Shown here: positions 23,545-34,698 of the stretch, one piece after another
How positions within the stretch are numbered: the first letter of the stretch is position 1
Layout: each line of letters opens with the position of its first letter
Source: Kondoa malvinella
Taxonomy: Eukaryota > Basidiomycota > Agaricostilbomycetes > Agaricostilbales > Kondoaceae
NCBI GenBank assembly: GCA_039545315.1
Contig: BCIM01000002.1
Span: 1,515,369 to 1,579,368 of the forward strand
Length of the DNA: 64,000 nucleotides
Direction of reading: 5' to 3'
The notes under the pieces: model-generated
The model's database searches: none
What the model was told of the DNA's origin: nothing
The model's input: only the letters and a program-made list of their open reading frames with translations
Translations under genes and position numbers: made by a program

Positions 23545-25030
23545 GCTTTTCTACTTCATTACCGCTATCGTTTTGATTGCAACTCCAATAGCTTCCGGTT
23601 TCACTCAATCATGGGACATCCTTTTCGTTGTCCGCCTGATCATGGGTACTTCCGCTTGTTTTGGCGTATGAAGTCGATACTGATTTACTTTGCAGGTATT
23701 GGTATGGGTGCCAAAGGCGCTACTGTTCCAGTCCTCGCAGCAGAGAACTCGCCGGCCAACATGTAAGTATTCAGCTTCCCGCATCAGCCGAATCTCATGT
23801 CTCTTAGTCGAGGTGCTTTGACCATGACCTGGCAGTTTTGGACCGCTTTCGGTAAGTGAAGTGTCTCCGCGCTTTGAGAATCCTGCTTCCGGTTCGTTGC
23901 AGGTATCTTCTTGGGTTTCTGCGCAAACGTCGTCGCCCTGGTCTTCCCTGAGGAAGACGTCTGGAGATACCAACTCGGCTCCGCCTTCATTCCCGCTGTA
24001 CCTCTCAGTAAGTGCTCNTGTAAGAGCNTTCCAGTCCACGCTGANCGTGATACCCCACAGTGCTGATTTTCCTGGTGCCCGAGTCGCCGCGTTGGTTGAT
24101 GAAAAAGAACCGTTACCCGCAAGCCTTTACCAACTTCTGCAAGCTCAGACACACCAATCTACAAGCTGCTCGCGATATGTACTTTGCTCATGCACAACTT
24201 GAGGTTGAGAACAGCATCGTCAAAGCCGATTCCTACCCACGAAGATTCGCCGAACTCTTTACCATCCCTCGTGTGCGCCGAGCGACTATCGCATCTGGCA
24301 CTGGTGTGCCTCTTCTGTCCTTTGTCTGCGCATCTTGCGTTCTCTTCGGCAATCTTTGCCTTTCCTTCCTTTCGGCGACTTCGGAGAATTTCGCTCGAAC
24401 ACGCTTCAATCTTTCAATCTTCTTCTGCTGTATGATCCTGTGTACTGATATACGCTCTGGTGGCAGTCATGTTGGCGCAGCAAATGTGGTATATATCATC
24501 GCCTTTTACAGTTCCACCATCTTCAGACAGAGAGGTTTCACTGCCAGAGAAGCCCTATATGCGTCCCTTGGATTCGGAGCGGTCAACTTCCTCTGGGCTA
24601 TCCGTAGCGCTTCTCCTTGACCTTGATGTTGCCCTTCTGATGTGTTTTTCTAGCGGCCTTCTACACCGTTGATGTAAGAATTTCCTTCAAACAGATCTAT
24701 TGAGTCTGACTGGTCTCTCTTCAATCGTGTAGACTTTCGGACGTCGCTGGCTCTTATTGACTACCTTCCCCAACTTAAGTTGTCTGAATTTGGCACTGAT
24801 GAACGATGAACGATATTCTCGATTGGCATCGCTCGAGGTTTATTTATTCATCGGTTTCACAGATGGCTTGGACACTCTTGGTCGCTGGTCTATGTACTTT
24901 GATCGAAGACCTTCAAATCCGTCTTGGCCTGGTCGCAACCTTCATTTTTATCTTTGGCGAGTTCATCTTTTTTTCATGGCACAACTTGAACTAACCTTTG
25001 ACGCTCTGTAGCCATGTTCTGTATATCTTT
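23545..25030 (+). pseudogene. Truncated sugar-transporter pseudogene (paralogue of 50171..53455)
   Basis: This stretch matches, in the opposite orientation, the middle of the sugar transporter at 50171..53455, from its exon 11 (ITAI...IASGFTQSW) to its exon 20. The first ten exons and the last six are missing. A 4-bp loss near 24486-24490 shifts the frame in the AQQMCGIN segment, and a normal donor (gtaagt in the partner) is ttaagt here near 24775. The segment 23900..24200 is identical to the partner, including three undetermined bases at 24018, 24028 and 24045 that mirror 51906, 51896 and 51879. Other parts differ by roughly a tenth of positions. It is not expected to make a working transporter. 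Confidence 0.88.
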
Positions 25031-25222
25031 TTGACTCAGGTATAATATCGCTTCGACCTGGTTCTGCCCTGCTTCTGTCTGCATCGCTTCTATTCTCATC
25101 TTTGACCCGGCTGTGCAAACTTCTGACAAGCGCAACCTTTCGTCCTTCCCTCAGATCCACCACCGAGCAGCATCGTGAACTCCTTTGGAAGCGTTTCCTC
25201 TGACTGACCGACTTCGACTGAC

Positions 25223-26330
25223 ATGGCTTCTAAGTCAAGCGCTCTCAACGCAAGCACAAGACCAGACGAAGAGTACTCTTATGGGCGTATTCTCATGCTT
25301 GGCGACTCCAGTAAGACACTTTCTCACGTATGAAAGCCACATCAATCTGACAGAGCTCTAAAGTAACCCAAGCATCTTGGCAGCCTGGCGGTACCGCTCA
25401 AGCTCTTGCGTACGAGTATACAAGGAAGCTGTGAGTCATTTACCCTCTACTGAATCCAGCTCATGCCTGGCGCAGAGATGTACAATGTAGAGGCTTTGGT
25501 GGTTTGTCTGAATCTGGCATGATGGTTATGTGCTAAATAACTGTGCCAGGATACTCTAGTTTGCAACAGCTGTCGACAGCGACGAGAAGTCTGACTGTCT
25601 TGTACAGCCGAGGATGTGCTCAAGATAGCACCTCTGTTCTTCGCCAATCCTGCAACGCTCAAATTAGTCATCATCTGGTTCGGCGTGGGTCAATCTGATT
25701 ACCTGACCTCAAATCCCCTACTGAGGGATTCATAGGCCAACGATGCCGTCCCAAATTTCCGAAGCTCAGTCCCGACCAACCGATTCAGTCGCAATCTCCG
25801 CGCCATGGTGGATCTCCTTCCTCCTTCTGTGCCGGTAATCCTCATGAGCCCACCTCCTATCGAACCAAATATGCTGCGCGAAGCAAAGTAAGTCGCTATC
25901 TTGCTTCACCTATGCTAAAGACTCAGAGTGCTGTCCAGTACCAAGGAGCATATAAAACTCTGCATCCCAGGGAGACTTGAAGCTGTTAAGCGTTATGCAG
26001 AAGTGGTTGGCCAAGTGGTGGAAGACGCAAAAGGGCAGCGAGGTCGACAGATTGCTTTTGTCGATGTACACACTGCTTTCGAAGATGCCGTCAAGCCCGA
26101 TCGAGAAGCTGGCCTGCGCAAATTGTTGACCGATGGATGTCACTTGAATGCAAAAGGCTACAGGGTAAAGATCGGATATTTCAACATTTTATGTCCATCT
26201 AACGAGCCTTGATTAGATCGTCACAGCAGAGATCTTGAAGGGCATCGCTGAGCACTTCCCTCAGCTCAAGTCTGAAGCATTACCGTTCCATTTTCCTGAT
26301 TGGGAACAGATGCCTCCGTATGAAGAGTGA
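25223..26330 (+). CDS. IAH1: Isoamyl acetate-hydrolysing esterase family (SGNH/GDSL hydrolase)
   Basis: Exons 25223..25310, 25364..25430, 25476..25501, 25550..25558, 25608..25684, 25736..25887, 25927..26164 and 26217..26330 give 256 residues, the usual Iah1 length. SGNH blocks are all present: block I ILMLGDSITQASW with the nucleophile serine split by intron 1, block II glycine in CRGFGGYS, block III WFGANDAV with the Asn, and block V TDGCHLNAKGY with the Asp-His pair. The family hydrolyses acetate esters and related short esters in the cytosol. Exon 4 is just 9 nt (25550..25558), needed to read GFGGYSTEDVLKIAP. The gene lies between the transporter pseudogene and the COQ3 relic, so this block may have been inserted or copied as a unit. 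Confidence 0.92.
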
Positions 26331-26354
26331 TAGCTGCGCGCATTGAAGACGATT

Positions 26355-26640
26355 TGATTTTCGCGCACGCTGTGGACGCATGACTTGGGCAGTGTAGTGA
26401 TCAGACTGTTCGATGGAGGTTTGTCATATGTGCCTGTATGAGGTGTAAGATCCGACTGATGGGGGAAACAGGGAGATCGCTTTGGGATGCGCGATACAAG
26501 TCAGAGAGAGTCTTCATGTTGTGAGAGAGGAGAGAAGCTGAAATGAGAGCAAGGTCATGGGTGGTATGCTATCAAGCGATGATGGGTGTGTTACTGCCTA
26601 TGATACAATGCTCATGCCTGCACTGCATCAAGATTAGAAG
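26355..26640 (+). pseudogene. Relic of the COQ3-like gene 3' end
   Basis: This stretch aligns by eye with 23096..23420, the last exons, introns and 3' flank of the COQ3-like gene. Shared landmarks include cgcacgct-tgga-gcatg, gatcagactgt, the intron acceptor region, gagaagctgaaatg, ggtggtatgctatcaagcg and tgatgggt. Many substitutions and small indels break all frames. It lies immediately downstream of IAH1, so the transporter pseudogene and IAH1 are flanked on both sides by COQ3 3' sequence. Confidence 0.82.
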
Positions 26641-26674
26641 ATAATTGATAGGACAGACGAAACACCCACCCCGT

Positions 26675-27576
26675 CTATTGCGCGCCTACTTCTTCTTGCT
26701 CCATCTGTTGTGCAATCTCTAGTCCTGCTACCAGATGTTTCTGTGAAGATGGATCAGCTTACATTGCGAGGTAAGAAAGAGAAAGCGGACATGTAGTTCC
26801 TGATTGAGCTGCATCATGCCTGGACGACACTTGATCTTTAAGCTTGTATCAAGTGAACAGTCGTTAATGCGCACCATCTGTTGTTACTACTCGATCTGTT
26901 GTAATCATATTCTGTCAGCTCATGTAAGAAATGAGGACAGGGGACTTACAAGCAGGCATAGGTTCATAAGAGCCTTCAACAAGCTTTCCATCTTGTACTA
27001 AGATCGAAGCGATGATATCCTCCCTGTTCGATCCTCAACACCATGAACACTACGAATAGCGATCAATAAAAGAGGAACGAACGGTTCACCAGCTCTGTTC
27101 ACTGGAGGTAAATTCCTTTCATCTGTCGAACATAATGAGATACATAAGGGACAAGAAGGTGTTAGACTGACCGACTAGATGCACAAACCCATCTGCAGCT
27201 CTCGTTTTCGCCATGGTGGATAGCAATGTACTTTCATGCACTCTTCCCGCTCTATTCACAGTCCATCAGTTACTGACCAAAAGACACAGGCAAAGGCAAA
27301 CAAGATCATATGAAGTATGCTTCTCCAATTACTGGCTTCCTCGAATTTGTTGACTCGATCGAGGTTGGCTTGCGGTGAATAACCAATGACAGTGACAGAG
27401 TCTGGATGTGTCAAAGTAGGCAAGAACGATAGGGCATAGGAAGAGTTTGGTAGAGCATGATAGTATAATCCATGTGGGTGCGCAGGATCACGAATGAGCG
27501 AATTGGACGAGTAGCGTCTTTGACAAAAAGTGAACAGAGGAGATCGCAGCTGAGTACGGAAGCGCGAGAGGGCCAT
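26675..27576 (-). CDS. Conserved fungal protein of unknown function, likely mitochondrial
   Basis: Minus-strand exons 27333..27576, 27172..27249, 27083..27122, 26950..27023, 26875..26895, 26791..26819 and 26675..26740 give 183 residues. The N-terminus MALSRFRTQLRSPLFTF is basic and hydroxylated with no acidic residues, fitting a mitochondrial presequence. The remainder reads ALSFLPTLTHPDSVTVIGYS, then STMAKTRAADGFVHLVDERN, PPVNRAGEPEDIIASILVQD, GSYEPMPAYRVVTTDG and a helical tail ending MEQEEVGAQ. I recall the pattern of a DERNxPxxxRxGxPEDI(I) block followed by V.DG..(x)YxPMPxYR from fungal hypothetical proteins, but no biochemical role. All six introns keep frame; the first (83 bp) is the longest of the gene. 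Confidence 0.75.
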
Positions 27577-27838
27577 GGCTGTTTAGGTTGGTTGGTCATT
27601 GTTTTGTTTTCAGAACAAGGGTTGTTCCGCTTCTGCCACACGCCTCGCTTCTGTCAAGGCTCACCCTACAACAGCTGCTCTAGTTGGATCCTGCGTATTT
27701 GGGCCAACGCAACAAGGCCTTGTCTGCAAAGCATTGGCCGTAAGAGCATTGGCCGTAAGAGGCTCGTCGTCGACAAGTTCTGTTGATTTCCCTCTGTTCT
27801 GTCTTTGTGAAACCCTTTCCTATACTCCTTTCCAAGAC

Positions 27839-29873
27839 ATGGCTTCTCGAGCTCGTAAAGGTCGTGAAGCGAAATTCGATGCTCCAGGTCAAGTAGGGCG
27901 GTAAGCTGCATTACTATCTGTCCAACCCGAACAATCGCTTAAATACTCACTACGCTTAGGCTAACGGGTACAGTTATGCCTACTAATGTACCATTGAACG
28001 AAGATGGCGCAGAAGATTTCGAAGCTTTCTTTACTTCACCTAAATCACAAGCCGTGTCTACTAAATCATCGAGCAAGAAACGCAAAACACCAGCTTCGTC
28101 AAAAGAAGCAAAGAGAAGACAAGCTCGACCTGATAAAGCTCATCAATTAGGTGAAGTAGGTCGAGTGACGGGCAAAGTCATTCGTGGGGCACCGAGGAAT
28201 TCTGATGGTGTTGAAGACATTGATGCGTTCTACAAGTCACCTACGGAAGGAGGGACTACGGGAAAAAAGTCGATTGCAATAGAAAGCAGAAGAGTCAGCA
28301 CGATGAGCATGGCCTCTTCTGTTGGTGTGGCTCGAAGGGAGTCTCCTAGTTATAGAGCTCGAAGGGAGACTGAGTATGGCGAGCAATTTGATGGACAGAC
28401 GTTGGACATGGAAGTGGATGATGGTCAGTTGGACTTGGCCCTTTCAGACTGGTTCTGATGAACATGCTTTGCTAACTGACAGAATCCGGTCTCTCACCTC
28501 GTTCATACATGCAATCCAAGAACGCCTCTCGCTCACGCCAATCAGGCGTTACTACATTCTCAGCCTCTCCACCACTAGCAGCTAGTAAATCTCGTCCATC
28601 CACAAGCACGCTAACTACCTTTTCCGACGTCGACGAACCAGAACAACACCACACCGGCGACCTTTCTGCTATTTCTCAATTACCATCTTCGCCATCTTAC
28701 AGCGACAATGAACCTTTGCCTGATGGTCCACCCAGTCCACCCCTTCCAAACAATGAACAACTAATGCAAGAATTAGACGGGTTTGATAATGATTTCGCTG
28801 GTCCGCCTGATCTTGGAGAGGAGGAGGAAGAAGGAGGAGATGGTGGATTAGAAGTGATTCAGGAAGAAGATGAGGAAGAAATCGCGCCTTTTGAAGATAA
28901 AGAGAATAAGAAAGGAAAGGGCAAAGCTAGTACGGCCAGTCCAAAAGGGAAACAAGTCAAGAAGAAACGGAAATGGGAGTCTGAAGAACCTGAAGGTCCG
29001 TTTGCCAACGTCCATATGCTCAACCAAGGGCTTACATGAGGCTGTGTGCGAACAGGCGTGCGAAAATCGACTAGACGCAAGATGGAACCACTCGAGTACT
29101 GGCGTAACGAACGTATCGTCTACGCTCGTCGGGATAGTGGTCCACAACCACACTACGGCATCAAAGAAGTCTTGCATCCAAAGAAAGCAGAACATAAATC
29201 TTTGGTGAGCAAGAAACGATCTGCGAGTAGAGCAAAAAGCGTCAAGGAAGAAGCTGAGGAAGGTGTGAATGGTGATTTTGAAGGGTGGGATGATGCGACT
29301 GATCCGGAAGGGTTGGTATGGGATTATGTGAAGCATGAAGAAACGAAACGACGTGAGTCTGCGCGGTGCCAATCAGTCTATACTGATCCGTGCTTCGTCG
29401 ATCTCACAGGGATCGCTTTCACTTCCAAAATGATTGCAACGAAAACAGCAGGCAAACAAAGCTTTCGGTTCCAAAAGGTCTTTACAGATGGTGATTTCAT
29501 GGCTGGCGGTATTCTCGAAATTCCCGTCAACGAGAAGAAACCGCTCAAACCTGCTAGGGATAACAGCTATGTGAGTTTGTGCTGGTGACGCAAAAGAGAA
29601 GAGCTGATGAGGCTGTGGTAGATTCTCTATGTTGTTACAGGCGCTGTTAGAGCTTTGGTCTATCGCACGACATTCACTATAGCCAAGGGTGGTTTCTTTC
29701 TGGTTCCTCGAGGTGCGTGGATGATTCCAGTAGCCTGTGAAGGCTTATGGAATTCGGTCTCACGCACAGGGAACTCGTACGAGATTGAAAACATTGGTTC
29801 TACAGATGCACAAATCGTTTTTCTACAAGGCCGTGAGATTAGGGTGACAGAAGAAGTGGGTCCTGAAGAGTAA
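27839..29873 (+). CDS. MIF2: Inner kinetochore protein CENP-C / Mif2
   Basis: Exons 27839..27900, 27960..28423, 28483..28995, 29056..29352, 29410..29570, 29622..29712 and 29770..29873 give about 563 residues. The N-terminus and middle are disordered, with two similar NEDGAEDFEAFFTSP and NSDGVEDIDAFYKSP motifs, and an acidic stretch before a basic KKRKW. The CENP-C signature RKSTRRKMEPLEYWRNE begins near residue 347; it binds CENP-A nucleosomes. The C-terminal 100 residues form the Mif2 cupin dimerisation fold (FTDGDFMAGGILEIP, ILYVVTGAVRAL, GGFFLVPRGNSYEIENIG, IVFLQGREIRV). The protein is built on centromeric chromatin and recruits the outer kinetochore. It is tail-to-tail with the DASH subunit gene, only 66 bp away. 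Identification is secure. Confidence 0.95.
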
Positions 29874-29939
29874 AAGAGGTTGTATCGCGTCTAGTTGTAA
29901 TACATGTTGTGCTATTTTACATCCGTACAAGGTGTCTTA

Positions 29940-30361
29940 TCATGCATTCTCTTTCGATTGTCTGTTCACTGGTATTCGTACAAGCTTCTCTGGCATTGTG
30001 TCTTCCCCTTGTGCGCGTTCTGCTAATGACACTACAACGGTATCATTAGCTTGATACGACTTTGGCTGACAAAGTTGGTGAACGCACTGAGTGCCAGCTG
30101 AGATGCTCTGAACACGCTCTGCCAGTTCTCCACTACTTTAGCTACAGCTGTCGACCAAAAGAAGAAGTTCAGCTATCGAATACAGCGGAAGCATTCCCTT
30201 GACCGACCTTGACCGCCCTCGAGCAGTACATGCGTATTCTCGCTCAGCTTCTCCAACGAGTCCGCAAGCGTCGCGCTCTCCTCCTCTATCCTCCTGAATG
30301 ACTGAACTTCTTGTATCCTATCACGCAAGCGAAGTTGTATCGTCGTAAAGTCACGCGACAT
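29940..30361 (-). CDS. DAD2: DASH/Dam1 complex subunit Dad2
   Basis: Minus-strand exons 30208..30361, 30088..30147 and 29940..30031 encode 101 residues. The protein is short and helical: LRLRDRIQEVQSFRRIEEES, LADSLEKLSENTHVLLEGG, then, joined across intron 1, QAVAKVVENWQSVFRASQLA, and after intron 2 MPEKLVRIPVN. The A-V-A-x-V-x-x-N-W-Q-x-V-x-R-A core and the LVRIPV tail are characteristic of Dad2. The DASH complex forms rings on microtubules and couples them to kinetochores. Without splicing only the first exon is visible as an open frame, so this gene would be missed by a simple ORF search. Confidence 0.88.
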
Positions 30362-30649
30362 GGTCGGACGCGCGTAGAGAGTTTGTAAAAATCCAAAGTT
30401 TGCAATTGCCCTAAAAGAAATACTAGCACACAGAAACCCGCTATCACACCGTGTTGAAATACCCAGTGTTGAATGATATCGGAGCCGGCTACACAAATTT
30501 CTTTTGGCCGGAAAGTTGTTACAGAAGTTGTACAGAAAAGAAACAGATAGAGTGGTGGGTAGTAGAAGCTGATAGACCAAATATAAAGGAGCTGCAAAAT
30601 TGCGCTACGACTCTTGAAATTGACCTCTTCGCTTCTTCGTATCTTCGTA

Positions 30650-32247
30650 TCAGATCAAGCTTTCCTTCCTCGCCCGTTTGCCGCCTCTTCGTTTCGCCCT
30701 TTTATTGTTCAGACTAGCCCAAGCTGATTCTGTATTGTCCTTGGGCATACCGACGACATACCGCTGAGCAGGATGCAAAGGCGTAGGTTGACGACTTTCT
30801 TCCGTTGACGAGCTAGAGGCTCCAGTCGAGTCAAAGGAAAGGCTTGGACTGGGCGACCGGGTCGAAGTAGAAGACTTGTTGGTTATGATGGAAGGAGCGG
30901 AAGGTACACGGCGTGGACTGAATTGCTCTCGCTTGAAGCTGTCTTGTTTTGCGCCAAAGGGAGAAGGAGGTGTATTGTATTGCTGCATCCCAGGCGGAGG
31001 TGGAGGTGGAACATACATCTGAGGCGATTGTTGAAGGCTGATGCGACGAACGTGACCGCCTGGCGGTGTTTGCTGCGAAGGCGCATTAGGAGGTGGAAGA
31101 GCCAGGCCAGCCGCGGAGAAGCGAGGGTCCATCATTGGATTCATGCCAACTTTGAGAGGTGGAGGTGGTGGTGAGCCTTGCATTGGAAAGCTATACATAC
31201 GATGAGGCGGATGAGGCTGTTGATACTGGTTCTGAGATGGGTTATTACTGGGAAAGCGGACGACCGGGACTGGTCTGCCTTGCGATTGCTGGTGAGGTTG
31301 CAATGGCGGTCGTGTAGGCGAGTACGCGCGATCTTTGGACAGGACTGGAGCTGGAAAAGGCAGAGAGCTTTCCCAGGCATCTTGATGTGCTCGGAAGATT
31401 GCCATGGTCACTCGAGCATCCTCAATCTACGGACGATGTTAGCTTCCAATAGTATGACAAGTACATATACTGACCGAGCTGTGCTCGCCTGACTGAATGT
31501 CAACCGACAGGACCAGCTTAGCCAGAGCTCGTAAGCTAGGTCGGGAGGTGCATGCCAGCTTCTGCATAGGTTCGTATAAAGCAGTGTCGCGAGTGCATGG
31601 TGCTGGATGAAGTATGCCCAGAACCTGTCGAGTGAAAGAGGCAGACATTAGCCAAAGCCGATGGAATCAATTCTTCGACCGACCTCCAGATCATTGTAAA
31701 CCGCATGTCCAACCAGAACTTTGCCCTTGAGTATCTCCTGCACCCTATTCTGCACCACTTGAAAGCTCGGTGCACCCAATAAATCCGCTTCTCTCACGCC
31801 AGACACCCAACTCCGATAATCGACGACCTTCTCCGATGGCGCGCAAAACGTGTCGTACAATACTGATCCATCAAAGCCTACTATCGATACTCTTGCCAGT
31901 GCTGATACGCTTCCATCTAATCCTACTCCGACGAATTCGCAATCTAGTGCAACGTAGGAGAAAGGATCGTATTGCTTGCTCACTGCTGGCGAGACGGAGG
32001 GTGAAGGCGAAGGACTAGCAGGAGGTGATCTGACGGATGAAGAAAAGGGACCGTTATTGCCTGGACTTGATGGACCGAATTGATAAGAGCCTTGGAACTG
32101 TTGTAGACCGTATGAGTTTTGCGGAGAGGACATTGGCGAGGTGAAGTTCAGGTGATTATGCTGCTGAAAGTGATGGCCGCCATAATGATGTTGATTGTGA
32201 TAGAACGGATCGAGAGAAGGGGCGAGCTGGGTTGCGACCATGGCCAT
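30650..32247 (-). CDS. REX4: REX4-like 3'-5' RNA exonuclease
   Basis: Minus-strand exons 31684..32247, 31475..31624 and 30650..31426 give about 496 residues. The DEDDh exonuclease domain (about residues 96-255) shows Exo[40 protein letters not shown], Exo[14 protein letters not shown] and Exo[14 protein letters not shown] joined across intron 2. These fit Rex4, implicated in rRNA processing in the nucleolus. An N-terminal Gln/His/Ser/Pro-rich stretch and a C-terminal tail of about 230 residues, Pro/Gln-rich with PPPPPPPG-type runs and a basic end [14 protein letters not shown], go well beyond the yeast protein. The basic end could be a nucleolar signal. The tail may also suggest RNA-binding condensate behaviour (inference). 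Confidence 0.9.
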
Positions 32248-33321
32248 TTGTCCTGAGAAATGGAGATGATTGCGGGTTTGCCCAATAGACTTTGACGAGA
32301 CGCTCTAGATGCGTTGACTTGTTCAAGACGAGATGCCAGGCTTTGGTCTTTTGACTTCAGCTGCAAGGAAGGCGATGAAGTGTTGAACACAGCAGCGCCT
32401 TGACACACGACTAGACAAGACTGAAAAAGGCGATTCTTGGATGGTTCAAAGTTGTATTAACAGAAGCGTATATCCTCCAAGACAAGATGTAAAGGGCTGT
32501 AGAGGCTGACTGCCTTGAGGGGTTCACGGAGTTGGACTTGTCGTCCTTGAAAATGGCTTGCGACCTGACTCAAGCGAAGGGGGAACGAAAGCCTGTCTGT
32601 ATGTTGCAGCAGCAGGCTTCCCTCAGCTGGCGCATAGGCGAGAGGGCCACGCAACACCAAGCTTGTTGGATCTTCTGCGCGATGGTTGGAGGGCAAGAAC
32701 ACAGCGGAATACACTCGAACCTCTATCTGTCCATTCACAGCGGTCTACTGCTTCCCTGTTCGCTCGTCTGCTCCACTCTATTCATTCCCTGCTAGATCTC
32801 AGATTGCTTGATTGCCATTTCGGGCTTTTGACTCGAGTTTTTCCTGTCCTTCGAATTGAGTCAAACTACGTGTCCTCTCTCAGGCTACACTACAGCAATA
32901 CTACTCTGCTCGCTGGTGGACCTAAACTACTACTGGGCGCGAAGCTTTGACGTCTCACTGGCAAACGCTATGCTATGCTATCGTCTGCTCGGACGTCGCT
33001 CGAATTATCCGCCTGTTGGCGTACAATGCCATAATTCAAACCTACGCAAAATTGTTCGTCTCGTAGAAGCAGAGGCTCTTTCCCGTCACTTTGCAGTCGC
33101 CAAGAAGCAAGAGAAGACTTCTTCTGTCTCGGCCTGAAGACACACGACACACGTGAGGAAGCTTTGACTCGTGATGATGAGTGCGAAAGCACAAAAGATA
33201 CTTGTCCACAAGAGAAGAGGATTCTTGACGCATTCTAAACTGCTTCTGATACTCTTGCTTCACAAAAAGAGCCTTCCCCTTCCTTGCACACCGCTTGCTA
33301 CTTCTACACCGTCGGTAGATC
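32248..33321. other. Long divergent intergenic region
   Basis: About 1.07 kb between the divergent REX4-like gene and the LPMO-like gene. One minus open frame (32457..32738, about 93 codons, ending VLEDIRFC) stands out slightly but has no recognisable family and no linked exons I could support. Otherwise I see promoters only. Confidence 0.45.
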
Positions 33322-34698
33322 ATGTCGCTCCCTTTACTTCTCTTCCTGCTTGCTGGTCAAGCTTCCGCCCATTCCCTCCTCACCTGCGTCGACTGGTCCG
33401 GCGAAGGACCATGTGACGAAGACGTTGGATATGCGTATCATGCCAATCACGGAAAAGACTTTGCCTACAAACTTCGCTATGGACCAGGTGAACTTTGTCG
33501 CCAGCCAAAGAAGGATGATAGAGATGATTGGTCTGCTCAAAGTGGAACAGCGCCTGCGAAAGCTACAGCTGGTGAAGTGAAGCAACTTGTTTGGCGTAAG
33601 TCTCTGTCCCATGCTTTTACCTACTTCCTGACGTGTAAAGTAGCATGCAACGAACATTGCTCTCTAGGTAACCAGGAAGGTTCAGGCAATGTACAGACCT
33701 ACCTCTACTATTCACCAGAAGAGAATCCCACTTCTGATCTCTTCTCGACTACGACGCCCTTACATACATTCAGTTTCGATAATTGCAAGCCTACACCGAA
33801 AGGATTGCGCATGACGGGCGGATCGAGCAGCGAATTTGCTTGTTTTGGGGATTTCAAGGTGCCGGAAGGGTTGAGCAATGGAGTACATACCTTTGCGTGG
33901 ATGTGAGTTGACTCTCCGGGCTGTGTGATATGTAGTTGAAGACAAGATAGCTGGAACTGGATAAACGATTGGGATGATTTGGTAGAAGGGAAAGACCCTT
34001 ATTTGACTTGGTCAGTCTACTGTGAACATGCCGAGACGCTACTGACATCTGAGCAGCTTTCAATACGAAATCACGGGCGGACCAGAAGAGACGGATCCTG
34101 CTTTCCTCGATCAAGTAAAGCAACCTTACACTGGTGAGCTGTCCAACTATAAGAGAGCAGACGCGGCATTGATGGACTCCGGCTCAGCTGGTACGTCCTC
34201 CTGTGTCTCCCCTGAAGAAAAAAAAAACACTAATAAGGGAGTGCAGGCATCGCTATCATCAGCAGCTCAGTCTCCAACACACCAAAGACAGTTACAAAGG
34301 ATAATTCTGCTACGTCACAGACAGATTCCGTTTCGGATAAAAAGTACTCGGACACTGCTGATGAATACGACAATGCCGATTCGACATCCAGCAGCTCGTC
34401 CGGGTCAAAGAAGGCCAGCTCTCCTTCACAAGATGAAGACGCTGTGAAGCCCTCGCCAAGTCGACAGAGCGCAAAGACGACAGGCAAACCTTACAACAGT
34501 AATCTAGCAGACCCTGCTGATTTCGGAGTGGATCACGGGTTGGGACAAGCTCAGCAGAAAGTTACGCTTGATAGCGGAGTAGATGCATCGGTCAGACCGG
34601 CTCTGTGGATGCTGCGTGAGTCAGATCCTTATGGCGACAGAGCTAGACTGACGAGACTTCGGACAGTTGTTGCCGTAGTGGCATGTTGTTACTTCTGA
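33322..34698 (+). CDS. Secreted LPMO-like protein with N-terminal histidine and C-terminal anchor signal
   Basis: Exons 33322..33595, 33644..33902, 33951..34010, 34057..34190, 34247..34615 and 34667..34698 give 375 residues. The signal peptide MSLPLLLFLLAGQASA is followed directly by HSLLTCVDW, so maturation exposes a histidine, as in copper-dependent lytic polysaccharide monooxygenases (LPMOs). Further LPMO-like features are several cysteines, HTFAWIWNWINDWDDL rebuilt across intron 2 and CFQYEI rebuilt across intron 3, which resemble the FAW-W...C part of AA11-type enzymes. After about residue 240 comes a Ser/Lys/Asp-rich linker and a hydrophobic end (ALWMLLVAVVACCYF) that could be a GPI-attachment signal. 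Substrate may be chitin or another wall glycan, or the protein may bind copper without cleaving. The family is not one I can name, so LPMO-like is a structural inference. Confidence 0.7.

Noticed and set aside
24018..24045. Assembly gap
   Set aside because: Only three isolated single Ns are present, mirrored in the paralogue, so this is base uncertainty and not a scaffold gap.
23545..26640. Mobile element as the cause of the duplicated block
   Set aside because: No terminal repeats, target-site duplications, transposase or reverse transcriptase was seen; recombination between copies explains it more simply.
28848..29372. Long minus-strand frame opposite Mif2, rich in Phe and Leu
   Set aside because: Shadow of the Lys/Glu-rich Mif2 coding strand; no family resemblance and it contradicts the CENP-C exons.
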